A DNA stretch of 64,000 bases from a virus, in the IMG/VR virus record IMGVR_UViG_3300032156_000001, positions 124,001 to 188,000 of that record. One strand, given 5' to 3'. Positions 57,849-64,000 of this stretch are shown piece after piece; the first letter of the stretch is position 1; each line of letters begins with the position of its first letter. Both the position numbers and the translations under genes were made by a program. The notes under the pieces were generated by a model, which did no database searches, had not been told where the DNA came from, and was given only the letters and a program-made list of their open reading frames with translations.

Positions 57849-57877
57849 TTGACACTAATCAGCGGCATTGATACTAT
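57849..57877 (+). promoter_or_regulatory. sigma70-type promoter before the 57906 gene
   Basis: TTGACA at 57849-57854 (perfect), a 17-base spacer, and TACTAT at 57872-57877. It immediately follows a TAG stop. Leader TTTTGGAGGAGCGAAC precedes ATG 57906. This is the best promoter in the window by spacing and -35 match. Confidence 0.6.
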
Positions 57878-57905
57878 TCGCAAGGACTCTTTTGGAGGAG
57901 CGAAC

Positions 57906-58301
57906 ATGCCTGACGACAACAATTTCTTCGTGGCGGACAGGAAGGCACCCACGTCGACGGCGCCGGTGCCGCTCAACAAAGTCCCGGAGCCGCCCGTGGC
58001 CGGCGAGCCCGTGGCGGCCGGGCCGAAGGAGCCGACGGATCCGGAGCTGGCCACGTTCCGGGTCCACGAGGCGAAGGTGGCCGGCAAGGAGATGTACCTG
58101 ACCGTGGAGGCCGACAACGGCAGCTGGCTGATGAACGTCGACGCGAAGAAGTTCGCGTACGACCAGCGGGCCAAATACCCCGGGTTCCACGACGCGGGCA
58201 TCGAGTTCTACGGCGGGCCGACCGCGCACACCGTGCCGGGCAACGGCGGCGAGACCAGGCTCGTGTGGCGCAGGACGTTCAAGCTCACGCAGGGCGTCTG
58301 A
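57906..58301 (+). CDS. small protein with its own promoter, unknown
   Basis: 131 aa; ATG 57906 with TTGGAGGAGCGAAC upstream. A disordered Pro-rich N-terminus (VPLNKVPEPPVAGEPVAAGP) is followed by a compact beta domain (KEMYLTVEADNGSWLMNVDA, DAGIEFYGGPTAHTVPGNGG). No family recognised. It is the first gene behind a strong promoter, which suggests high expression. The stop overlaps the next start by one base. Confidence 0.6.
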   Translation: MPDDNNFFVADRKAPTSTAPVPLNKVPEPPVAGEPVAAGPKEPTDPELATFRVHEAKVAGKEMYLTVEADNGSWLMNVDAKKFAYDQRAKYPGFHDAGIEFYGGPTAHTVPGNGGETRLVWRRTFKLTQGV

Positions 58302-58798
58302 TGCACTACGACCCGAAGCGCATCGCAGAGCACCTTGGCGTGCCGGAGGACCGCCTCCGGTACGCCCGCTCCGTCGTCCTGCGCAGGGACGCCGCGAAGC
58401 CGATCGAGGAACCGGAGCTGCTCCTTCTCCTGCTGTACGACCTCCTGACCCGGTACATGCCCGTCGATCGCGCCAACACGGCCATGATGTGGTTGGGCGG
58501 CTGCCTGGACGGATACGCCGCCGAGCTGCCCGCGATGCTGGACACGAAGGAGGTCAAGCTCCTCGTCGTGCAGGTCTTCGATTCCAGGTTCATCGGGTTG
58601 GGGCCGATGCGCGATAACGTGTACGACCTCACAGAATTCCGGGAAGTGCCGAAGGCTCCAATGCCCGCGACGAGCCTTGCGATTGTCCTGCCTGAGCTCT
58701 TTCGACGCTTTCTCGAAGCCGAAGGAGGACTTCCCGGTTCCCGTAGCGAAGGGGAAGGTCCGCCAGGATCCGAGCCGTCTGCTCCAGCCGCGCCATGA
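58301..58798 (+). CDS. last plus-strand gene before the strand switch, unknown
   Basis: 165 aa. Helical first part (DPKRIAEHLGVPEDRLRYAR), strongly hydrophobic leucine run (ELLLLLLYDLLTRYM), and a Gly/Ser/Pro-rich tail (GGLPGSRSEGEGPPGSEP). The tail overlaps the convergent minus-strand gene by 170 bases. The globular part ends at about residue 140, so the overlapped section is mostly the low-complexity tail. No family recognised. Confidence 0.55.
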   Translation: MHYDPKRIAEHLGVPEDRLRYARSVVLRRDAAKPIEEPELLLLLLYDLLTRYMPVDRANTAMMWLGGCLDGYAAELPAMLDTKEVKLLVVQVFDSRFIGLGPMRDNVYDLTEFREVPKAPMPATSLAIVLPELFRRFLEAEGGLPGSRSEGEGPPGSEPSAPAAP

Positions 58799-59363
58799 TG
58801 TCCTGGTTGAGCTCCCGTTCCTTCTCCGCCTGCGTCTTCCAATAGGCCTGGATGTCGCCCCCCTGGTCCGTCATGGCGTCGTTGATGGTCATGTCCTGCG
58901 CGTCCTGCCACGGCCCCGTGATCCGCTGGAGCATCGCGGGCGCCTTGTTCCAGCCCTCCAGCTTCAGCCGCTCCCTCGCGTAGTCGGCGATGTCCTGGGC
59001 GAACTTGTCGGGCGCCTCGTCGAGCAGATGGGTCTCTGTGACGGCCCAGCACATCTCGTGGATGCTGGGGAAGTCGCTGTGCTGCGGGTCAGCACCTCTA
59101 CCGTACAGGGCGGTGCATACCGCCACGAAGGCGTCCAGGCTGGCGAAGAACTGGTTGGTGGTCAGCACGGTGGCCAGCGCGTTGATCTTGTCGCAGGCCT
59201 CCCGCGGCGGCTTGGCCCGCCACGTCGCCTCTATCTCCATCCACAGCGTTTCCGGCTCCCACTCCAGGCACTCGGTGCCGAACTCGTCGATGAGCGCCAT
59301 GACGAGCGCCGTGCCGGGGACCTCGGGGTCGGAGAAGAGCGAGCGCAGCCGTTCGTCAGCCAT
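58629..59363 (-). CDS. helical protein, first in the minus-strand block (3'-most), unknown
   Basis: 244 aa. The start at 59363 (MADERLRSLFSDPEVPGTAL) is preferred because GGAGGCCCTCAG precedes it on the minus strand; an upstream in-frame start is less convincing. Helical and acidic (ACDKINALATVLTTNQFFAS, YARERLKLEGWNKAPAMLQR). No motif recognised. The 3' end overlaps the plus-strand gene at 58301 by 170 bases in the convergent orientation. Confidence 0.6.
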   Translation of the reverse strand: MADERLRSLFSDPEVPGTALVMALIDEFGTECLEWEPETLWMEIEATWRAKPPREACDKINALATVLTTNQFFASLDAFVAVCTALYGRGADPQHSDFPSIHEMCWAVTETHLLDEAPDKFAQDIADYARERLKLEGWNKAPAMLQRITGPWQDAQDMTINDAMTDQGGDIQAYWKTQAEKERELNQDIMARLEQTARILADLPLRYGNREVLLRLRESVERAQAGQSQGSSRALEPSALPGIL

Positions 59364-59423
59364 CTGAGGGCCTCCGTTCCCGTGCATGGTATCCTGTGCG
59401 GTCCCCCTCGGCAACGGATAGCT

Positions 59424-59452
59424 AAAAAAACCGCGCCGTCTCTGGCGCGGTT
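59424..59452 (-). terminator. intrinsic terminator for the secreted-protein gene
   Basis: On the minus strand the arms CCGCGCC and GGCGCGG (extended by AA/TT) flank a 6-base loop and are followed by TTTTTTT. It lies about 15 bases after the stop of the gene at 59467-60162. This is the clearest rho-independent terminator in the window. The gene at 59363 lies beyond it, so that gene needs its own promoter or readthrough. Confidence 0.85.
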
Positions 59453-59466
59453 GCCACCACGAGGCA

Positions 59467-60162
59467 CTAACGGAGGTGCAGGTTCAGCGTACCTTCGCTG
59501 GCGTCGGGAAAGTTGACGAGAATGGTCCACTCTTCTTTGTTGTCCGCTTTCAAGATCGCCTGGTCGGGCATGACCGCCTTGCCGAATATGTTCGATGACA
59601 GCTTTCGCTTGCCGGTCATGGTTTTGGTCAAGTTGATCTTGATCCGCTGCGACGTGTTGCCGTTCCATTCCAGCTGTTTTCTCCCGCCCGGGCCCACCAG
59701 CTGAAAGCTGACGCGTTCGGGTTTGGGCCCCCGTTGGCTCTCGAACCAGACACCCTGCTTCGTGATATGGATCGTGTACATCCCGGCGGCCGGACAGGAC
59801 ATGCTGAGGTCGTCCACTGGCCTGCCCATGTTGATTTCATCGCCCTCTTTCTCATCCTTCGGATCTGCCTTAGGTTCGGCCTTCGCTTCCTTCATGGAAC
59901 CCGCGACGGCTTTCCGTTCGATAGCGATCTCCCGCAGCTCGTCCTCATCCTTAGTCGCCTTCGCGACGGCGTCCAGCTTCTTGATGTAGGCGGCCTTGGC
60001 CGCGTCCACCTTCTTGGCGGCGTCGTCGTAAGCCGCCGTGACGGCGCCCTCGAACTCCGCCTTGGCGGCTGTCGCCGCGGCGGACTTCATCCTTCCGCGG
60101 TCCTCGCCGGCGAATGCGCTGGCCGCCAGCACGAGCACGATGTAGAACATTGCCTTTCGCAT
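59467..60162 (-). CDS. secreted protein with helical segment and C-terminal beta domain (probable moron)
   Basis: 231 aa. N-terminal signal peptide (RKAMFYIVLVLAASAFA, cleavage likely after residue 18). Residues about 24-100 are helical and Ala/Lys/Glu-rich (KVDAAKAAYIKKLDAVAKAT). Such stretches of Ala, Lys and Tyr are common in exported proteins of Planctomycetes and Verrucomicrobia; that link is from general knowledge and not a family assignment. Residues about 112-231 form a beta-rich domain (SMSCPAAGMYTIHITKQGVW, ERVSFQLVGPGGRKQLEWNG). AAAGGAGG precedes the start and a strong terminator follows, so it is an independently transcribed cargo gene, probably acting in the periplasm or at the cell surface. 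Confidence 0.75.
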   Translation of the reverse strand: MRKAMFYIVLVLAASAFAGEDRGRMKSAAATAAKAEFEGAVTAAYDDAAKKVDAAKAAYIKKLDAVAKATKDEDELREIAIERKAVAGSMKEAKAEPKADPKDEKEGDEINMGRPVDDLSMSCPAAGMYTIHITKQGVWFESQRGPKPERVSFQLVGPGGRKQLEWNGNTSQRIKINLTKTMTGKRKLSSNIFGKAVMPDQAILKADNKEEWTILVNFPDASEGTLNLHLR

Positions 60163-60208
60163 GGCATCCTCCTTTCCCGAGTGGCGGTCATTCCGCCCCG
60201 ATTTTCGG

Positions 60209-60225
60209 CGACAGCACGGCTGTCG
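60209..60225. repeat. short inverted repeat upstream of the secreted-protein gene
   Basis: CGACAGC-ACG-GCTGTCG, 7-base arms around a 3-base centre, in the 100-base gap before the secreted-protein gene. It could be an operator or RNA hairpin. I could not identify a convincing promoter in the gap, although TATCAT- and TAAAAT-like hexamers occur nearby. Confidence 0.4.
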
Positions 60226-60262
60226 TCATCTCAAGATATGATACCGCGAATCGGGGGCTATT

Positions 60263-60517
60263 TTAGGGGGGCGGCGACGATGAGGAGGAACTGGATCCCG
60301 ACGGTCGATCGCCCTTGATCTGTGCGGCCCAGGCGTCGATGGCCGAGTCGTCCATGCTGAGGGCTATTCTGGACCGGCTCAGCTGCTGCATCGCCTGCGC
60401 GAGCAGCGCCTTGACGAGGGCGGCTTCCGTCTTGCCGTGCTGGTCGCAGTCGAACTCGACGGTCACGGAGCCGCGCTTGGTCTCGTCGTCGTAGAACCAG
60501 TTAACCGTTTCGGCCAC
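60263..60517 (-). CDS. small protein with poly-Ser tail
   Basis: 84 aa on the minus strand, starting at 60517, 10 bases after the gene ending at 60528 and with GACGAGGACACC as ribosome site. A strand (KRGSVTVEFDCDQHGKTEAA), a helix (LVKALLAQAMQQLSRSRIAL) and a Ser/Pro tail (SGSSSSSSSPPP). A CDQHGK motif is present. No family recognised. Its Ser tail parallels those in the virion genes, although it lies outside the virion operon. Confidence 0.55.
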   Translation of the reverse strand: MAETVNWFYDDETKRGSVTVEFDCDQHGKTEAALVKALLAQAMQQLSRSRIALSMDDSAIDAWAAQIKGDRPSGSSSSSSSPPP

Positions 60518-60527
60518 GGTGTCCTCG

Positions 60528-61808
60528 TCAGATGGTCAGGCCGGCCGGGGTTTGGATCGGCTGGCTGCCGTCGTCCTGGGAGAAATCGGCGACCTTGTAA
60601 CCGCGGTCCTTCAGGTACTTGGCCCACTTCTCCCTGTCGAAGTCGGCGGCGTCGAAGCTGACGCCCGCCCGCTTCTCTATCTCGCCGAGGGCCTGCTCGA
60701 CCAGGGCGGCGTCGTCGCGCGGCAGGGACTGGACGACGGCGGCGAACTTCACCGGGTCGACGTCGATGCCGTCGCCCTGCACCGACTTCGTGAACTCCTC
60801 GCCCAGGAGCGCCGCGAACTTGCTCATGGGCAGGCTGAGCAGCGCCTCCAGGGGGACCACCTTGCCGGTCTGCAGCCGGACGTAGCCGGCCATCACGGCT
60901 GCGGCCTCCTTGGTCAGCACCTGGTAGCAGACCTCCTCGGGCATGTCGACGCCGTCGTGGTAATGCCTATCGATGCCGGCGGCGCGGTCGGCCGCGTCGA
61001 GCAGCGCGGCGAGCTTCACGGCGTTCTCGCCGTCCAGCACGTCCAGCTTGCTGACCGTTATGGCCACTTCGGCCAGCTTGTTCCGCATCGCCTCGTTCCC
61101 GCCGCACAGGATGGCGCGCTGGGCGATCTTCTCCGCCGCCCAGCGGGGGTGCGTCGCGCCCAGGCCGGCCGCTTTCTCCATGTACGCCAGCGCCGCGGGC
61201 TCGAACTGGTAGATGCCGAAGCGCGTGCCGGGGAATTCCACGCTGCCCTTCTTGGCCATCTCGTCGAACTTCATGGCTGCCTTCAGGATGTTCCTGGCCG
61301 CGGCCCTGCGGAGCGCGTACGGGTAGCTGGCGCGGTTCGCGTACAGGAACTCGCTGGCCGCCTTGACCGATGACGGGCTGGTCAGCGGCATCCTGCGGAT
61401 CTTCTTGCCGTCCATCTCGGCCACGAGCGCGTAGGCGTCGTCGGGCAGCTCGGGCGCGCCGTAGCCGGCCACCTTGCGCCAGGCGGCGTCGAACTGGTCG
61501 AGCAGGCCGCGGATGCCGAAGTGGTTGGCGAACTTGTGGAGCCGCGCCTTGACGGTCTCGGCCTCCTTGCCGGCGTACGAGTCCCTGCACTGGTTGAAGT
61601 AGGCGTTGCTGAGCCAGGTGGCCGCCTTGGTGTGGCAGGGGAACTTGCGCCGCACCGCGTCGGCGAACGTCGAGGCGGGCAGCTCGCCGACCTTCTTCGG
61701 GTCGTCCAGAACCGCCTCCTTGACAAACTGGGGGGTTCCCACCAGTTTATCAATGGAGTACAATTTCTGGTGGTTGACGTCGTCAACGTGATCGGCGGGG
61801 GCGCCCAT
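60528..61808 (-). CDS. 426-aa protein divergent from the primase, unknown
   Basis: Starts at 61808 on the minus strand; ribosome site GAGGAGGAGG lies 7 bases upstream. Helical throughout with an ordered N-terminal half (STFADAVRRKFPCHTKAATW, YALRRAAARNILKAAMKFDE) and a C-terminal end with KWAKYLKDRGYKVADFSQDD. No signal peptide, membrane segment or catalytic motif is visible. The promoter (TTGACG-17-TAGGAT at 61858-61886, minus strand) is placed inside the primase gene. The start codon overlaps the primase start. I do not recognise the family. Confidence 0.65.
   Translation of the reverse strand: MGAPADHVDDVNHQKLYSIDKLVGTPQFVKEAVLDDPKKVGELPASTFADAVRRKFPCHTKAATWLSNAYFNQCRDSYAGKEAETVKARLHKFANHFGIRGLLDQFDAAWRKVAGYGAPELPDDAYALVAEMDGKKIRRMPLTSPSSVKAASEFLYANRASYPYALRRAAARNILKAAMKFDEMAKKGSVEFPGTRFGIYQFEPAALAYMEKAAGLGATHPRWAAEKIAQRAILCGGNEAMRNKLAEVAITVSKLDVLDGENAVKLAALLDAADRAAGIDRHYHDGVDMPEEVCYQVLTKEAAAVMAGYVRLQTGKVVPLEALLSLPMSKFAALLGEEFTKSVQGDGIDVDPVKFAAVVQSLPRDDAALVEQALGEIEKRAGVSFDAADFDREKWAKYLKDRGYKVADFSQDDGSQPIQTPAGLTI
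61736..61764 (+). promoter_or_regulatory. candidate promoter for the primase gene
   Basis: TTCCCA at 61736-61741, a 17-base spacer, and TACAAT at 61759-61764 (five of six). It lies inside the first codons of the divergent minus-strand gene, about 43 bases before ATG 61807. The -35 is weak. Confidence 0.4.
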
Positions 61809-64000
61809 GCCCAGTCCTCCTCCTCGTGATGCAGGCCAGTACCTCGACTACGTAGGTATCCTAGCCTCCGTGGGAGTAAGCGTCAAGGACGTGGTCCCGA
61901 CGGTCACGTCGTGCCCGCTCTGCAACCAGGACGGGCTGGCGATCTACCTGGACCCGATCAGCGGCGGGCACAACAGGTGGCTGCGCTGCCCGAAGTGCGG
62001 TTTCGCCGGCGACGTGGCCGACCTGCTGGAGCGGGTCTACGACGTGGACGACCTGCGTGCCGCCCTCCGCATGGCCGTCGACCGCGGCCATTGCACGGCG
62101 CCCGATACGGAGAAGGACGCCGAGGAAATCTACAACGTCCTCATCACGGCGCGGAAGTCGCGCCGCGCGGCCGCGGACGCGTGGGAGTGGCTGCGCGCCG
62201 GCTGCGACAAGGACATCTCGCAGGAGGTGCTCGCGCTGCTCCGGCGGGAGAATCTGTGGCCGGGCCTCAAGACCTCCGCGATGAAGCGGTACTTCCAATA
62301 CCTCGGCGGCGGCACCAAGACGTACGTGAACAAGATCCTGCCGGAGCTGTCCGCGTCGGGGCCCGTCCTGCTGCCGGCGATAGGCTTTTCGGCGGCGATG
62401 GCGCTGAGCTACCAGGACGTGCCGGGCCGCATCTGCGCGGTCGAGTTCTTCGGCCCCAGCGGCGAGCGGTTCCTGAAGACGGTCGGCAGGGAGGAGACGG
62501 CGGAGGGCGGCCTGGCCATGCTGGACGCGCTGGAGCCGTTCGAGAACAGCGTCCTGGCCAGCGGCGACCCCAAGCTGGCGCTCCACCTCCAGCGTCTGCA
62601 GGCCATCGACGACGACAGCCCCGTCAAGGTGGTGGCGTACAACGACAGGACCGCCAAGGCGTGGACGTCCGTGTCCGTGCGCCGGGTGTACTTCCACACG
62701 CGCGTCGTCGACCGCTGGCTGTTCGAGCACGTCAGGCGGGTCGGCTGCGGGCTGATCGCGTCGGAGCCGCGGATCCGCGGCGACGGCGACCTGACGGACG
62801 TCATCCGCAAGTACAGCCTGCCGGAGATAATGGCCGAGATAGAGGGCTCCGCGCGCGACTGGCGGGCCTTCCTGGTGGAGTGGGCGACGGACCCCGCCAA
62901 CGGCAACGCCGCGCCGCAGCTGGTGGCCAGGCTCAACCTGTGCGCGCGCGAGCGCAAGGAGGTCCTCAGCCCCGAGCACTGCCCGCTGCATCGCCGGCCC
63001 ATGATGGAGCAGCTGCTCGGCGAGGTGTACGCCGTCCAGTCGTTCATAACCAACGGCGCCGTCGTGGTGGAGAACCGCGACGGCTGGTACGCCGACCACA
63101 AGACCGGGCTGGAACTGATCAGCGACGCCGTCATCCACCCGAAGCAGGAGATCGTCGACGCCGACACCGGCGAGGTGGAATGGCGCGGCGAGGTGATCTT
63201 CCGCGGCACGGCGGTGCCGTTCCAGGCGCCCGTGTCGCAGATAGAGATCAACCCGGTCCGCTGGCTGTCGCAGCTGCTTGCCAATGCCGGGCTGGGCGCG
63301 CCGCACGTGCACCCGCGCTGGCCGTCGTTCATGACGTACATGGCGCGCTGCTCGTCGGCCATCTCCGCCGTCAGCAAGTCGGTGCAGCCGGGCCTGCAGG
63401 CCGACGGCAGCCTGGAGTTCCCGCGCTTCCGCATCGCGGGCGGCAAGGTCTCGCCCAAGGACGGGCCGCCGCCGGACGCCGGCAGGCCGGCCGCGGTCAT
63501 CCCCGTCCCCGCGCGCCGCGCGCGGGACGCCCGCGACGAGCCGTCGCCGGAACGCAAGGCGTGGCTGGGCCTCTCCCTGGCGTACCTGCACAACCTGCTG
63601 GCGCCGGCGCTCAAGAGCACGGCCGCGCCGATCGCCGCGGTGGGCAGCGAGGGCTCCGTGGTGGCCTATACCGTGTCGGCGTTCGCCGAGGCGATAGGGC
63701 CGAAGGTGGTGGAGTTCGCCGCCGGGCATAGGCCCATCCAGATCGCGACGAAGGCCGATTACAGGTACACGATCCTGTTGCGGTACAGCCCGCACGACCA
63801 CAACCACCACAGATACAAGCTGCGCCAGGGCGAGAACGCGCTCCTGATGGCCAGCCCCGTCGAGGCGCACGCGCTGGGGACCGAGCTGCCGTGCCTGTAT
63901 GTGGAGGTGGCCGGCCAGTCGAAGGGAAGGGTGCGGCTGCCGCCCGTGGACGACCTGATGCTGTATGCACAGGAGTTGCAAAGCAGGGACTACTCGCTGC
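61807..64000 (+). CDS. zinc-ribbon DNA primase-like protein (3' end outside window)
   Basis: At least 731 codons, open to the end of the window. The N-terminus has a CHC2-like zinc ribbon: C36-P-L-C39 and C61-P-K-C64 (TSCPLC and LRCPKCGFAGDVADLLERVY), the C-x2-C-x21-C-x2-C-G-x-x-G-D layout of primase zinc domains. Residues about 170-330 may be a TOPRIM-like region (SASGPVLLPAIGFS, VVAYNDRTAKAW). A large later region is unassigned. It could be a primase, primase-helicase or a related zinc-ribbon nucleic-acid enzyme; no Walker motif was found in the visible part. ATG 61807 overlaps the divergent start at 61808, and GTG 61870 is a less likely alternative. Confidence 0.65.
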   Translation, partial: MPSPPPRDAGQYLDYVGILASVGVSVKDVVPTVTSCPLCNQDGLAIYLDPISGGHNRWLRCPKCGFAGDVADLLERVYDVDDLRAALRMAVDRGHCTAPDTEKDAEEIYNVLITARKSRRAAADAWEWLRAGCDKDISQEVLALLRRENLWPGLKTSAMKRYFQYLGGGTKTYVNKILPELSASGPVLLPAIGFSAAMALSYQDVPGRICAVEFFGPSGERFLKTVGREETAEGGLAMLDALEPFENSVLASGDPKLALHLQRLQAIDDDSPVKVVAYNDRTAKAWTSVSVRRVYFHTRVVDRWLFEHVRRVGCGLIASEPRIRGDGDLTDVIRKYSLPEIMAEIEGSARDWRAFLVEWATDPANGNAAPQLVARLNLCARERKEVLSPEHCPLHRRPMMEQLLGEVYAVQSFITNGAVVVENRDGWYADHKTGLELISDAVIHPKQEIVDADTGEVEWRGEVIFRGTAVPFQAPVSQIEINPVRWLSQLLANAGLGAPHVHPRWPSFMTYMARCSSAISAVSKSVQPGLQADGSLEFPRFRIAGGKVSPKDGPPPDAGRPAAVIPVPARRARDARDEPSPERKAWLGLSLAYLHNLLAPALKSTAAPIAAVGSEGSVVAYTVSAFAEAIGPKVVEFAAGHRPIQIATKADYRYTILLRYSPHDHNHHRYKLRQGENALLMASPVEAHALGTELPCLYVEVAGQSKGRVRLPPVDDLMLYAQELQSRDYSL
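61858..61886 (-). promoter_or_regulatory. candidate promoter for the minus-strand gene 60528-61808
   Basis: Minus-strand TTGACG, a 17-base spacer, then TAGGAT. It lies inside the primase gene, with expected start near 61851 and a leader of about 43 bases to the minus-strand ATG at 61808. Confidence 0.5.

Noticed and set aside
61861-63981. 706-codon minus-strand open frame antisense to the primase
   Set aside because: Arg/His/Leu-rich shadow; the zinc-ribbon primase frame on the plus strand is clearly the coding one.
1-64000. tRNA or rRNA genes
   Set aside because: No cloverleaf-like stretch with a recognisable T-loop or CCA end was noticed between the tightly packed genes; a dedicated scan could still find one.

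Overview
The window is part of a large, GC-rich, contractile-tailed bacteriophage genome (myovirus morphology, probably a jumbo/huge phage). The evidence is a nearly unbroken plus-strand virion operon with a prohead protease, major capsid protein, an oversized tail sheath, tail tube, frameshifted tail assembly chaperones, spike, hub, gp25-like wedge and baseplate J-like protein. It also carries fragments of a multisubunit RNA polymerase, a sigma factor and a primase. All three stop codons are used as stops and most genes have GGAGG-type ribosome binding sites. The host cannot be named. One minus-strand gene encodes a secreted protein with a helical segment of a style common in Planctomycetes/Verrucomicrobia-like bacteria, which is only a weak hint.

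Layout. 1-6190: the two halves of an RNA polymerase beta-prime subunit, separated by three unrelated genes. 6193-13175: Gly/Ala-rich and helical proteins of unknown role. 13168-19158: capsid block (protease, probable scaffold, small helical protein, two tandem decoration-like paralogs, major capsid protein). 19182-22501: virion proteins that share an N-terminal GYxPPHG/DGDLRTVLA module, two of them with LamG-like lectin domains. 22569-25642: connector/neck candidates. 25656-36881: sheath, tube, spike/beta-helix protein, frameshifted chaperones, short tape-measure candidate, baseplate hub. 36916-37617: sigma factor. 37627-43150: baseplate wedge and peripheral proteins. 43181-53546: tail-fibre/adhesin-like proteins, including five consecutive paralogs. 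53594-58798: small proteins and two glycosyltransferase-like enzymes, with several recognisable sigma70-type promoters. 58629-61808: four minus-strand genes with one clear intrinsic terminator. 61807-64000: a zinc-ribbon primase-like gene running off the end.

How the genes work together. The virion genes follow a classical order (protease, scaffold, capsid, connectors, sheath, tube, chaperone, hub, wedge, fibres). A phage polymerase (split beta-prime plus sigma) could transcribe late genes or be packaged. The -35/-10 elements I can see are of the TTGACA/TATAAT type.

Most notable observations: beta-prime is split between the catalytic half and the bridge-helix/trigger-loop half by about 4.2 kb of other genes; a canonical -1 slippery heptamer AAATTTC fuses the tail chaperone to a downstream frame with no early start codon; a perfect 18-bp palindrome occurs four times, once between a promoter and the sigma-factor start; poly-serine tracts occur in at least a dozen proteins, including the sheath; two families of repeated virion modules are present; and a divergent gene pair has overlapping start codons and interleaved promoters.
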